Source of the DNA: Sacculina carcini
Lineage: Eukaryota; Arthropoda; Thecostraca; Sacculinidae
Direction of reading: 5' to 3'
Assembly (NCBI GenBank): GCA_916048095.2
Contig: OU696572.1
Span: 11,243,376-11,307,375 of the forward strand
Length of the DNA stretch: 64,000 nt
Shown here: positions 22,439 through 35,041 of the stretch, one piece after another
Numbering within the stretch: the first letter of the stretch is position 1
Layout of the letters: each line of letters starts with the position of its first letter
Translations under genes and position numbers: made by a program
Notes under the pieces: model-generated
Told to the model about the DNA's origin: nothing
What the model saw: the letters and a program-made list of their open reading frames with translations, nothing else
Database searches by the model: none

Positions 22439-25400
22439 CTTCAGATACACTTTGGAAAATTCAGATACACTTTGGAAAATTAAGAATAATACCGTGTTGT
22501 AGAAAACAAAATTTCTAGCACGATGGTATAATTAATTTTAATGTATGACAAACAGTTCCTGAGAAATGGGTAGAAAAATGAATAAATTTTAGTCACCCGG
22601 TGTTCAAGTGTAATTTTGGATGTATTTGAGAATTTTGCCAATTTTACACGTTTTTTGTATCATTTGTGGGTATAAATTATAGCTTATCTTGTAGAACACA
22701 AAATTATCTACATAGTAGTATATTCCTGTGTAATCGCAAGTGCGCATAATAGCTGTCAAATTGGCAATATGTCCTTTTGAATTTACACCGCCGTAACTTC
22801 CTTTAGATACACTTTGCAAAATTACAAATTATACCGTATTGTAGAAAACAAAATTTCTAGCACGATGGTATAATTTATTTTTATGTGTAACAAATAGTTC
22901 CTGAGAAATAGGTAGAAAAATGAATTAATTTTAGTCGCCCGGTGTTCAAGTGTAATTTTGGATGTATTTGAGAATTTTGCCAATTTTACACGTTTTTTGT
23001 ATCATTTGTGGGTATAAATTATAGCTTATCTTGTAGAACACAAAATTCTCTACACAGTAGTATGTTCCTGAGTAATCGCAAGTGCGTCAATTGTGATTAG
23101 ACTTCAGTGAAATTAAATCAGTGTATATTCATGTGTAATCGCCAGTGCGCATAATAGCTGTCAAATTGGCAACATGACATTTTGACTTTACACCGCCGTA
23201 ACTTCCTTCAGATACACTTTGGATATTTAAGAATTATACCGTATTGTAGAAACCAAAATTTCTAGCACGATGGTATAATTCATTTTAATGTGTCACAATT
23301 AGTTTTTGAGAAATAGGTAGAAAAATGAATAAATTTTAGTCACCCGGTGCTCAAGTGTAATTTTGGATGTATTTGAGAATTTTGCCAATTTTACACGTTT
23401 TTTGTATCATTTGTGGGTATAAATTATACCTTTTCTTGTAGAACACAAAATTTTCTACACAGTAGTATATTCCGTTATTGAGGACAATAAAGCCTTTATA
23501 TTCAGTATAGTGTAGCATTAATTAAACTGTACGCAATAAAACCACACCATCCATGCTTGGAGATAATATGATGAATTCTTAATTGTGATTGGGCTTCAGT
23601 GAAATTTAATCGGTGTATATTCCTGTGTAATCGCAAGTGCGCATAATAGCTGTCAAATTGGCAACATGATAATTTGACTTTACACCGCCGTAACTTCCTT
23701 CAGATACACTTTGTAAAATTACAAATTATACCGTATTGTAGAAAACAAGATTTCTAGCACGATGGTATAATTTATTTTTATGTTTAACAAATCGTTACTG
23801 AGAAATAGTAGAAAAATTAATTAATTTTATTCGGCCGGTGTTCATGTGAAATTTTGGATGTATTTGAGAATTTTGCCAATTTTACACGTTTTTTGTATCA
23901 TTTGTGGGTATAAATTATAGCTTATCTTGTAGAACACAAAATTATCTACACAGTAGTATATTCCTGTGTAATCGCAAGTGCGTAAATTATGATTGGACTT
24001 CAGTGAAATTAAATCAGTGTATATTCATGTGTAATCGCAAGTACGCATAATAGCTGTCAAATTGGCAACATGACATTTTGACTTTACACCGGCGTAACTT
24101 CCTTCAGATACACTTTGGAAAATTAATAATTATACCGTACTGTAGGAAACAAAATTTCTAGCACGATGGTATAATTAATTTTAATGTATGACAAATAGTT
24201 CCTGAGAAATGGGTATAAAAATGAATAAATTGTAGTCACCCGGTGTTCAAGTGTAATTTTGGATGTATTTGAGAATTTTGCCAATTTTACACGTTTTTTG
24301 TATCATTTGTGGGTATAAATTATACCTTTTCTTGTAGAACACAAAATTTTCTACACAGTAGTATATTCCGTTATTGAGGACAATAAAGCCTTTATATTCA
24401 GTATAGTGTAGCATTAATTAAACTGTACGCAATAAAACCACACCATCCATGCTTGGAGATAATATGATGAATTCTTAATTGTGATTGGGCTTCAGTGAAA
24501 TTTAATCGGTGTATATTCCTGTGTAATCGCAAGTGCGCATAATAGCTGTCAAATTGGCAACATGATAATTTGACTTTACACCGCCGTAACTTCCTTCAGA
24601 TACACTTTGTAAAATTACAAATTATACCGTATTGTAGAAAACAAGATTTCTAGCACGATGGTATAATTTATTTTTATGTTTAACAAATCGTTACTGAGAA
24701 ATAGTAGAAAAATTAATTAATTTTATTCGGCCGGTGTTCAAGTGAAATTTTGGATGTATTTGAGAATTTTGCCAATTTTACACGTTTTTTGTATCATTTG
24801 TGGGTATAAATTATAGCTTATCTTGTAGAACACAAAATTATCTACACAGTAGTATATTCCTGTGTAATCGCAAGTGCGTAAATTATGATTGGACTTCAGT
24901 GAAATTAAATCAGTGTATATTCATGTGTAATCGCAAGTACGCATAATAGCTGTCAAATTGGCAACATGACATTTTGACTTTACACCGGCGTAACTTCCTT
25001 CAGATACACTTTGGAAAATTAATAATTATACCGTACTGTAGGAAACAAAATTTCTAGCACGATGGTATAATTAATTTTAATGTATGACAAATAGTTCCTG
25101 AGAAATGGGTATAAAAATGAATAAATTGTAGTCACCCGGTGTTCAAGTGTAATTTTGGATGTATTTGAGAATTTTGCCAATTTTACACGTTTTTTGTATC
25201 ATTTGTGGGTATAAATTAAACCTTTTCTTGTAGAACACAAAATTCTCTACACAGTAGTATATTCCTGTGTAATCGCAAGTGCGCATAATAGCTGTCAAAT
25301 TGGCAATATGTCCTTTTGACTTTACACCGCCGTCACTTCCTTCAAATACACTTTGGAAAATTAAGAATTATACCGCATTTTAAAAAATACAATTTCCAGC

Positions 25401-26190
25401 ACGATGATATAATTTATTTTAATGTGTGACAAATAGTTCCTGAGAAATAGGTAGAAAAATGAATTAATTTAGGCGCCCGGTGATCAAGTGTAATTTTGGA
25501 TGTATTTGACAATTTTGCCAATTTTACACATTTTTTGTATCATTTGTGGGTATAAATTATAACTTTTCTTGTAGAACACAAAATTATCTACACAATAGTA
25601 TAATTTTTATAGCTGTACCATTGCTGGTTTATGAGGAATAGATAGGGGAATATTTACCAAAACATTCACGGTTTCCAGTGCTAATTTTGCATTTTTGACT
25701 TTGTCATTTTGACTTCACACCGCCGTAACTTTTTTTTAATACACTTTGGAAAATTAAAAATTATACCGTGTTGTAGCAAACAAAATTCCCAGCATGATGG
25801 TATTATTTATTTAGTTGTGTGATAATTAGTTTTTGATACATAGAGAAAAAAGTATAGAAAATCGGACGCGTGGAGTATAAATATAATTTTGAATATAGAT
25901 TGAAATTTTGTCATGTTTACATCTTTTATGTTCTATTTTTGGATATGAATTATAACCTATCTTGTAGAACAGAAAATTCTCTACACAGTGGTATAATCTG
26001 TTTGGCTGTACCATTTCTGGTTTATGAGGAGTAGATGGCAGAGCATTGACCACAATTTTCGCATTTTTCAGGGTTCATTTTGTCTTTTCACCGCTATAAC
26101 TTTTTTTGATTTCATTTTTGAAATTTAAAATTTAATTTAAAGTGTAGACAAGAAAATTTCCAACGTGATGGTATAAATTGTTAGCGGGTA
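22439..26190. repeat. Satellite family B array with an internal 0.9 kb duplication (block B2)
   Basis: A continuous array of about 341-bp family B units. A composite segment starting TTCCGTTATTGAGGACAATA occurs at about 23471 and again at about 24368, a tandem duplication of about 897 bp. The last third repeats block B1's end almost base for base, including the diverged units and the TGGTGGCCGAATAATAGC junction. Confidence 0.92.
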
Positions 26191-26239
26191 GGCTGAGTGG
26201 TGGCCGAATAATAGCTGATAGAAAATGGACCAAGGAGGG

Positions 26240-26243
26240 TCGA

Positions 26244-26274
<31 letters not shown>

Positions 26275-27193
26275 GACACACAGAGGATCTCTTTTATATA
26301 TATAGACTAGCATTAAAACCCGCCCGTTGTGCGGAGCAATTAATAAAAAAATTGCAAATTAAAAATAAATAAGGCAAAGTCATGAAAACCTTAATCAATT
26401 AAAAGGTCTAAATTTCATTATTTTTAATTTTATTTTGACAAAATATTTTCACTCAACCCGCCTCATATTTAAACCCGCCCGACGTGAGGAAAAATTCAGA
26501 ACTCGAACACCATCCGTTCTGGTTCTTGAAGTCGAATCCATTAGTTTTGTATATGAATTCATTCTATACGGTGAAATTGAACGTTTTATTGCTGCCCGCG
26601 GGACATTTTTATTTCATAAAAATGAGCCATCGCTTCGTTTGCGTTTGAAGCCCCTGATCATTGAACCAGCGAACCATGAACCAGCGCAATTATGTCACCT
26701 AATATTCAAGCATACATACACAGACAGACAGATAATTTCTTCTTTATGTATATATATGGCATTAAAACCCGCCCGTTGTGCGGAGCAATTAATAAAAATA
26801 TTGCAAATTAAAAACAAATAAGGCAAACTCATGAAAACATTAATCAATTAAAAGGTCTAAATTTCATTATTTTTGATTTTATTTTGACAAAATATTTTCA
26901 CTAAACCCGCCTCATATTTAAACCCGCCCGACGTGAGGAATAATTCAGAACTCGAACACCATCCGTTCTGGTTCTTGAAGTCAAATCCATTAGTTTTGTA
27001 AATGAATTCATTCTATACGGTGAAATTGAACGTTTTATTGCTGCCCGCGGGACATTTTTATTTCATAAAAATGAGCCATCGCTTCGTTTGCGTTTGAAGC
27101 CCCTGATCATTGAACCAGCGAACCATGAACCAGCGCAATTATGTCACCTCATATTCAAGCATACATACACAGACAGACAGATAATTTCTTCTT

Positions 27194-27260
<67 letters not shown>

Positions 27261-27298
27261 CATTAAAACCCGCCCGTTGTGCGGAGCAATTCATAACA
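26240..27298. repeat. Satellite family A, tandem units (block A3)
   Basis: Two full units and a partial third (motif at about 26317, 26767 and 27268), near-identical to block A2 but one unit shorter. The TA run at 27198-27259 is about 62 bp, against about 28 bp at the matching place in A2 (22371-22399). Confidence 0.9.
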
Positions 27299-30165
27299 CT
27301 TCAGATACACTTTGGAAAATTCAGATACACTTTGGAAAATTAAGAATAATACCGTGTTGTAGAAAACAAAATTTCTAGCACGATGGTATAATTAATTTTA
27401 ATGTATGACAAACAGTTCCTGAGAAATGGGTAGAAAAATGAATAAATTTTAGTCACCCGGTGTTCAAGTGTAATTTTGGATGTATTTGAGAATTTTGCCA
27501 ATTTTACACGTTTTTTGTATCATTTGTGGGTATAAATTATAGCTTATCTTGTAGAACACAAAATTATCTACATAGTAGTATATTCCTGTGTAATCGCAAG
27601 TGCGCATAATAGCTGTCAAATTGGCAATATGTCCTTTTGAATTTACACCGCCGTAACTTCCTTTAGATACACTTTGCAAAATTACAAATTATACCGTATT
27701 GTAGAAAACAAAATTTCTAGCACGATGGTATAATTTATTTTTATGTGTAACAAATAGTTCCTGAGAAATAGGTAGAAAAATGAATTAATTTTAGTCGCCC
27801 GGTGTTCAAGTGTAATTTTGGATGTATTTGAGAATTTTGCCAATTTTACACGTTTTTTGTATCATTTGTGGGTATAAATTATAGCTTATCTTGTAGAACA
27901 CAAAATTCTCTACACAGTAGTATGTTCCTGAGTAATCGCAAGTGCGTCAATTGTGATTAGACTTCAGTGAAATTAAATCAGTGTATATTCATGTGTAATC
28001 GCCAGTGCGCATAATAGCTGTCAAATTGGCAACATGACATTTTGACTTTACACCGCCGTAACTTCCTTCAGATACACTTTGGATATTTAAGAATTATACC
28101 GTATTGTAGAAACCAAAATTTCTAGCACGATGGTATAATTCATTTTAATGTGTCACAATTAGTTTTTGAGAAATAGGTAGAAAAATGAATAAATTTTAGT
28201 CACCCGGTGCTCAAGTGTAATTTTGGATGTATTTGAGAATTTTGCCAATTTTACACGTTTTTTGTATCATTTGTGGGTATAAATTATACCTTTTCTTGTA
28301 GAACACAAAATTTTCTACACAGTAGTATATTCCGTTATTGAGGACAATAAAGCCTTTATATTCAGTATAGTGTAGCATTAATTAAACTGTACGCAATAAA
28401 ACCACACCATCCATGCTTGGAGATAATATGATGAATTCTTAATTGTGATTGGGCTTCAGTGAAATTTAATCGGTGTATATTCCTGTGTAATCGCAAGTGC
28501 GCATAATAGCTGTCAAATTGGCAACATGATAATTTGACTTTACACCGCCGTAACTTCCTTCAGATACACTTTGTAAAATTACAAATTATACCGTATTGTA
28601 GAAAACAGGATTTCTAGCAAGATGGTATAATTTATTTTTATGTTTAACAAATAGTTACTGAGAAATAGTAGAAAAATTAATTAATTTTATTCGGCCGGTG
28701 TTCAAGTGAAATTTTGGATGTATTTGAGAATTTTGCCAATTTTACACGTTTTTTGTATCATTTGTGGGTATAAATTATAGCTTATCTTGTAGAACACAAA
28801 ATTCTCTACACAGTAGTATGTTCCTGAGTAATCGCAAGTGCGTCAATTGTGATTAGACTTCAGTGAAATTAAATCAGTGTATATTCATGTGTAATCGCCA
28901 GTACGCATAATAGCTGTCAAATTGGCAACATGACATTTTGACTTTACACCGGCGTAACTTCCTTCAGATACACTTTGGAAAATTAATAATTATACCGTAC
29001 TGTAGGAAACAAAATTTCTAGCACGATGGTATAATTAATTTTAATGTATGACAAATAGTTCCTGAGAAATGGGTATAAAAATGAATAAATTGTATTCACC
29101 CGGTGTTCAAGTGTAATTTTGGATGTATTTGAGAATTTTGCCAATTTTACACGTTTTTTGTATCATTTGTGGGTATAAATTACACCTTTTCTTGTAGAAC
29201 ACAAAATTCTCTACACAGTAGTATATTCCTGTGTAATCGCAAGTGCGCATAATAGCTGTCAAATTGGCAATATGTCCTTTTGACTTTACACCGCCGTCAC
29301 TTCCTTCAGATACACTTTGGAAAATTAAGAATTATACCGCATTTAAAAAAATACAATTTCCAGCACGATGATATAATTTATTTTAATGTGTGACAAATAG
29401 TTCCTGAGAAATAGGTAGAAAAATGAATTAATTTAGGCGCCCGGTGATCAAGTGTAATTTTGGATGTATTTGACAATTTTGCCAATTTTACACATTTTTT
29501 GTATCATTTGTGGGTATAAATTATAACTTTTCTTGTAGAATACAAAATTATCTACACAATAGTATAATTTTTATAGCTGTACCATTGCTGGTTTATGAGG
29601 AATAGATAGGGGAATATTTACCAAAACATTCACGGTTTCCAGTGCTAATTTTGCATTTTTGACTTTGTCATTTTGACTTCACACCGCCGTAACTTTTTTT
29701 TAATACACTTTGGAAAATTAAAAATTATACCGTGTTGTAGCAAACAAAATTCCCAGCATGATGGTATTATTTATTTAGTTGTGTGATAATTAGTTTTTGA
29801 TACATAGAGAAAAAAGTATAGAAAATCGGACGCGTGGAGTATAAATATAATTTTGAATATAGATTGAAATTTTGTCATGTTTACATCTTTTATGTTCTAT
29901 TTTTGGATATGAATTATAACCTATCTTGTAGAACAGAAAATTCTCTACACAGTGGTATAATCTGTTTGGCTGTACCATTTCTGGTTTTTGAGGAGTAGAT
30001 GGCAGAGCATTGACCACAATTTTCGCATTTTTCAGGGTTCATTTTGTGTTTTCACCGCGATAAATTTTTTTGGTCTTATTTTTAAAATTTGAAATTTATC
30101 CTATCGTGTAGACAAGAAAATTTCCAACGTGATGGTATATATTGTTAGCGGGTACGCCAAGTGGT
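27299..30165. repeat. Satellite family B array (block B3)
   Basis: Matches block B2 almost base for base from 27299, but holds only one copy of the GTTATTGAGGACAATAAAGC segment (28333). It is therefore about 0.9 kb shorter. The last about 150 bp differ more from B1 and B2 (GTTAGCGGGTACGCCAAGTG), then CA and TA repeats close the field. Confidence 0.92.
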
Positions 30166-30246
30166 GGCCGAGTATTAGCTGATAGAAAATGGACCAAGGA
30201 TGGTGAGCACACACACACAGACACACACACACACAGAGGATCTCTT

Positions 30247-30256
30247 TTATATATAT

Positions 30257-30303
<47 letters not shown>
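30247..30303. repeat. (TA)n microsatellite closing the satellite field
   Basis: About 28 TA units between the CTCTTTTATATATATAGA end and the left arm of the palindrome. Confidence 0.9.
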
Positions 30304-30307
<4 letters not shown>

Positions 30308-30551
30308 AAGTTTTCGACATATATGAAGAAAGAAAAGAAAACACAAATGACTGCCACTCTTTGTCAAACGTTTCGGTCTTGAGACCTTCGTCAGTGACTA
30401 TAAACAGATCAGTCTATAAACTGACTATAAACTGATCTGTTTATAGTCACTGACGAAGGTCTCAAGACCGAAACGTTTGACTAAAGTGGCAGTCATTTGT
30501 GTTTTCTTTCTTTTCTTTTCTCTCTTCATATATGTCGAAAATTTCAAATAC
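30304..30551. repeat. Large imperfect palindrome (about 110-bp arms, 17-bp spacer)
   Basis: The left arm 30304-30413 and right arm 30431-30551 are inverted copies with a few mismatches and small length differences. Each arm holds CTGACGAAGGTCTCAAGACC followed by GAAACG (plus strand in the right arm, minus in the left). The outer parts read TCGACATATATGAAGA and its complement. It could be a head-to-head pair of one element, or a fold-back element. Confidence 0.9.
30450..30473 (+). ncRNA. Hammerhead-like core motif (candidate)
   Basis: CTGACGA (30450-30456) is followed by one extra A, a GGTC/GACC stem with TCAA loop (30458-30469) and GAAA (30470-30473). This fits the hammerhead ribozyme core CUGANGA-stem II-GAAA apart from the extra A. 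No clear stem III or cleavage site was found, so self-cleavage is not supported. An inverted copy lies in the left arm of the palindrome (about 30371-30394). Confidence 0.3.
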
Positions 30552-30799
30552 ATATACATATATACATATACCTTCTTTTTTTTACTTCACGGAGCTTCCT
30601 CAGACTCCAACCAGGTCACAGTTGACCTCACGATCCACTCTCCGGATCTTCGATCTCACCAGATCCTTCGACCTCACACAGTAGTGCAGGCTGTATCCGA
30701 CCACATATCTGTTTGTATCTGTTTCTGCTATAACTACTACGCTAATTTACGCAGCCCCTACCTAGCACCGCCTCTGAACGCCATTCACAGCAATTATGT

Positions 30800-30848
<49 letters not shown>

Positions 30849-31840
30849 CACTGTCATCAGCCTTGACCGACGCTCATCCTATGCTCTCTTTCTCTCTCTC
30901 TGTCATTTTCTCTTCCGCTTTGTTCGCTGCAATCAAGTACAGGTGGACGTGTGTGTGTGTGCGTGTGTGTGTATGTGTGCGCGCGCACCATAATCACGCG
31001 TATAACCTGGTCTGAAAGCAAAATTACCAATGTGGTCGTCATGCAAATATTGGCCAAAAGTCAGCGATTTTTCACTCGACAAAAAACGTGACTTCTATTG
31101 CGGTGCACTTTGTATTGTGTTGAAGCAATATCCCTATGAAAATAAGTACTAAGCAGAAAGGTTGGGAAAATGTATTGAAAGCATAATCACATTGAGATAC
31201 ACACGGAATTTCCAATGCAAATATAATGTGATATACAGTCTACATTTATTTCCACTACGGTGCTTTCACCATTCATTTGTTTTTTGACATTATCTGTTCT
31301 TATTGTTGACGAAAAACTGGATGTTTAGTAGAGGTGGTCGTCACCACTTTCCTTGTGATTCCATTTTCAAAATATACAGCTGACTGAATGCCGTTATAGT
31401 TGCGAATGACGTCAGAGGAAAACGAGTAGTGTTTAGATTCTAGGCACAGGGCATGATATTCAAGATGGCTGCATCGTACACAATGACAGCTGTTCATTGC
31501 ATTTTTGCATTGCAAAAATGACAGAGCATTTGAGGAGGCCAGCTCATCCAATATAGACTTAATCACACAGAAATTCGTTGGTCCATTTCGCTTCAAGATG
31601 AGAGATAACGTGTGTACAAATTAGTTTACGGTTTTGTCCAAGCTGTGTGTCCCTATATCTCTACACAGGTTTGACGTAATCATTGACTGAATCGCCGACC
31701 GATCCATTGATGTTGTACAGCAATCTGATCAGGGATTAGGGTCTCTTAAGACAGAGCTGGAATTCAGTGAGTTGATGGTTTTGATAAAATACCCGTATAA
31801 TCTCGTTTTAATCTCCAGTTTCGCGGGGCGTGAAGTGTTC
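30552..31840. other. Gene-free stretch with microsatellites
   Basis: It contains a (CA)n run at 30803-30846, a TG/CG-rich run at 30946-30986, and otherwise unique sequence with no recognisable coding exon. Confidence 0.5.
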
Positions 31841-32421
31841 TTAGCACAAGATCGAGTACTCTGACAAATCTAGACCGAGAATGCTGACCTCAAGATTGAG
31901 ATATCTCAGCTGCTGTTGTTGATGATGTTGGTGAAGAGGATGAAGAGGCCGGTGCTGATGATGCGCGGGAGATTGACGTCCATCCTGATCGTCCGTCCCT
32001 GCTGCCAGAGCGTCGGGACCGTAGGCCAGCGTGTACAAGCTGCCGACGAAGCGGGAGTCTTTCTTGTAGTGCGGTCGCCGCAGGTCCACCCCTCCTCGCT
32101 GCGACACCGTCACTTCCCCAGTTGACGGAGTGTGACGCGTCGTGACGCACGCTGACGCACCGGCATCATTCTCCGACGTTGCCTCGTCGTCAGAGCACAG
32201 TGTCGTGTGATGCTGCATGACTGCCGGCTTAACACAGCACGCGCACAGCACGAGCAACCCTCGCCACTCACCTGACAACACTGTCCAGCATGATTGCGCT
32301 GCACAACACCACTGCTCAACATGCACCTGCATGCAACATGCATGTCTCCTGGCGTCATTAGACACCGCACACACACACACACACATACACACCCAGCTGA
32401 CTTCCTGTGCATTCATACCTG

Positions 32422-32453
<32 letters not shown>

Positions 32454-33275
32454 CGTAAATATTACGGTTCGGTGCACAGTGAAGCTTGCCTGAGGCCAGT
32501 CAATAGATGGCCGTCATTCAGGGGCGCAGTCAGGCAGTATGCCGGGTGGGGCTTAACACGCAATGTGCCACGTCGCTTTATCTATTGAATTGAACCCGGC
32601 TGGAAATTGAGTTTGGATTCACCTGCTTAATGCATTGCAGTAAGTTTCGTCAGCATTCTCGGCGAATAGGAAGACGTCTGAATGTCGTTTGAAAAATAGG
32701 TGAATGTAGAACAGGTTATATAAATTCGTCTTACACCAAAAATAGATTGTTTGGAATAAATTGTGTTTATTGCACGATGAAATACGGAGTCAAATACTAA
32801 TTGAGTGTATATATTAATGTTATACACGTATCTATATATATAAAATACAAAATGGCAATCTGAATGAAATTCGATTTTGTATTGCGCACTGCATTTCATT
32901 ATGAGTTATTATGGAAAGAATATTTGAATTATGCTAAATTATATATTGATTGTGACCGTATCAGCCACACAGAACTAATTCGAATAGGGAATTCATTCAC
33001 ACCAAAAACACACGTCTAGTAATCACTGGATGATGATCAGACAATGGACGGATTCGGCCAGTAAATGATGTTCATTCTCCAGCAGGTGGCGGAGTGATGA
33101 ACATGTTGTCATACATGCAGTGCCGTTGTCCGGGTTGGTTCGAGGTTGATGAAGCAGTTGAAGCACCACGGGATGCTGATGATGTAGAGAACGACCATCA
33201 TGAGAGCCATGATCCCGATGGAGACCAATGACACCACCAGGAGATCCATGCCTCGTCCACATGACACACTCGTCT
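31841..33275 (-). CDS. Probable single-pass membrane protein, C-terminal two exons
   Basis: Two minus-strand exons join at phase 0: 33275-33115 (acceptor TTCTTAG, donor GTATGA) and 32212-31841 (acceptor ATGCAG, stop TAA). The first holds one strong membrane segment (LLVVSLVSIGIMALMMVVLY and on into IISIPW) followed by Cys residues (CFNCF). The second is a polar, probably cytosolic tail with an acidic patch (CSDDEATSEND), a KKDSRFVGSLYTLAYGPD segment and a His/Gln-rich run (about 31915-31965). Upstream exons with any signal peptide or ectodomain were not found. I do not recognise the family. Function unknown; exon phase agreement is the main support. Confidence 0.42.
32360..32450. repeat. (CA)n and (CT)n/(TG)n microsatellites
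   Basis: A CA run (about 32368-32390) and a CT run followed by TG (about 32420-32453) lie inside the intron of the membrane-protein gene. On the sense strand of that gene the CA run reads TG, but it lies about 150 bases before the acceptor. Confidence 0.85.
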
Positions 33276-34285
33276 CTAAGAACACCGATCAAGTAGTCTC
33301 TAGGTGCACTCCAAGTGGACTGATGACCCACATGTCAGCACCAGAGGAGCACGAAAAACCAGTGATGTTATTTCATACCTGACGTTAAAACTCAGCCCCG
33401 GCAGCGCAGACATATGTTAGCAATGCAACGTTGAGGAGCACACAATAAGCGGTTGTGTCGTTTCAGTTGATATTGGTGTGTATTTGGAGGCAGCTTTTGA
33501 CAGACACAGTCAACGATCAATGATGCTGATCATCAAACAACCAGAGATCACACCGGATTGTGTCTCTTTTGTGAAATCAAAGAAGAGCACTTCGCCATAG
33601 TTGTATTCCCTTTTTTCTGTCCAATCTCCTCCTGAGATGGTGATCTATTCCGCTTCAGCAACTAGATTTTCAGAAGATTCAGTGGTTATTCAGTTCAAGC
33701 TCGAACGTAAGACTGAATCCAATTCAATTCCCGGTTGGTATCAATTACACAACAATCACACAATACACGCGGGATATTGATGATGGAGAATTGACGAATG
33801 CCTCTCTACACCAACTCAACTACATTAGCTCGCAGTCCCACACACACACACACACACGCGTGTTCTTGCAGTGCTGCTAGGTACTGGCAACACTGACGAC
33901 GAGGCCACCTTGCCGGACAAGCCAAACACATCACCTAACAGACGGCCCAATTAGAAGTGCCTCAACATGCAAAAACACGCGCACCTGTCGACCATTAGAC
34001 AGGCTGTCACAGCACAAGTACGAGGCTTGGCACGTGAGCTTTGTGGAGTGTCAATGCGCGTGCTAGCAACACTGCTAGACTGACTGGTGCGAGGTAAACT
34101 GGTGCGGTACACACACAAGCACACGGCTCCTCCAGTAACCCCTCCCCCCCCGCCCCTCGACCTCGTCCCACCTGCGAACTCCGACTGGAATCCGTGTCAA
34201 CCGCTGGCAGGTGGGGAGGTGGCAGGTGAGGAGGTGGCAGGTTGTCACGCGAGATCGGCACGGGCCACGCACGCATTCGACGCAG
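33276..34285. other. Gene-free stretch
   Basis: Mostly unique sequence with a short CA run near 33839-33858 and a GC-rich stretch at 34130-34280 containing GGTGGGGAGGTGGCAGGTGA-like repeats. Upstream exons of the membrane-protein gene may be hidden here. Confidence 0.4.
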
Positions 34286-34345
34286 TGGCGTAGCGTGGGG
34301 GGTGCGGGGAGGGCTGGTCTGCCCCGGGCGGCACGTTTAAGGGGG
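34285..34345 (+). mobile_element. Possible end of a hAT-type element
   Basis: CAGTGGCGTAGCGTGGGGGG followed by a GCCCCGGGCGGCAC stretch resembles a repeat terminus common in many animals. No inverted partner was found downstream, so extent and family are uncertain. Confidence 0.35.
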
Positions 34346-35000
34346 CATCACTGAAGAGCTGCTGAGCACGTTAAATGATCGTTTTATTATATCTGAGTGG
34401 CATTAGTTGAATATACTATTTCATATTTTCTGTTTTAAATAACAAACAATAAAATGAATGTAAGATCAATTGAAGATAATGATCTTCTCCGATTAGGTGA
34501 CTGAATGTATGAACTATTATAAGAGGTTCGCTTGTGACCTAAGTGTGGGTGCGGCTGAGTGACCCGCTAGCATACATGGAGGAGGGGGGCGGAAGATACG
34601 CCTAGCTACGTAACTGAGTCGTCGCACTCGGCAAATATTTGTGCACACGCGATTGTCGGTCAACAACACACACTCACACACTCACACACACACGCACGCA
34701 CATACATCATGAGCTGGTGTAAATTAGGGGCAGCGGCGCCGTGTAAAGCGGATAATTCTCGACTTGCGTGTGCCACCCGAAAACGGTAAGCTGTCAGCAT
34801 GCACGCTTACAGACTGGGCCGCACAATTATCAAACGAGGTACCAGGTGAACTATTAGCACGTGAAAAAAACAAGATACGTTTCCGAATTACGTGTGCAGT
34901 GCGTGTGTGCTTTTCAAAACACCGTCTACGGTAGAAGCTATAGGTGTCAGGAATCAAGAACATAAGATTTAGAAAATTTGATTTAACGAATTTCTTTCAG

Positions 35001-35041
35001 TCCTAACCTAACCTAACCAGCTAAACCTAACCTAACCTAAA
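35001..35041 (-). repeat. Short interstitial (CCTAA)n / (TTAGG)n stretches
   Basis: Two runs of about three CCTAA units each (CCTAACCTAACCTAAC, then CTAAACCTAACCTAACCTAA) separated by a few bases. TTAGG is the arthropod telomere unit. The tract is too short to show a telomeric origin. Confidence 0.5.

Noticed and set aside
21160-27378. Repeated 60-128-codon frames (with LKPLIIEPANHEPAQLCHL)
   Set aside because: The same frame recurs only because the family A units are near-identical. Neighbouring stops and repeat context argue against genes.
15511-30165. CRISPR-like or bacterial-type array
   Set aside because: The units are hundreds of bases long without short spacers, and the setting is eukaryotic. 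They are satellites.
30796-30993. His/Thr-rich frame
   Set aside because: CA microsatellite.
34709-34786. Possible first exon (MSWCKLGAAAP…) ending at a GTAAGC donor
   Set aside because: No following exon in phase was found and the segment lies next to a possible transposon end. Not supported.
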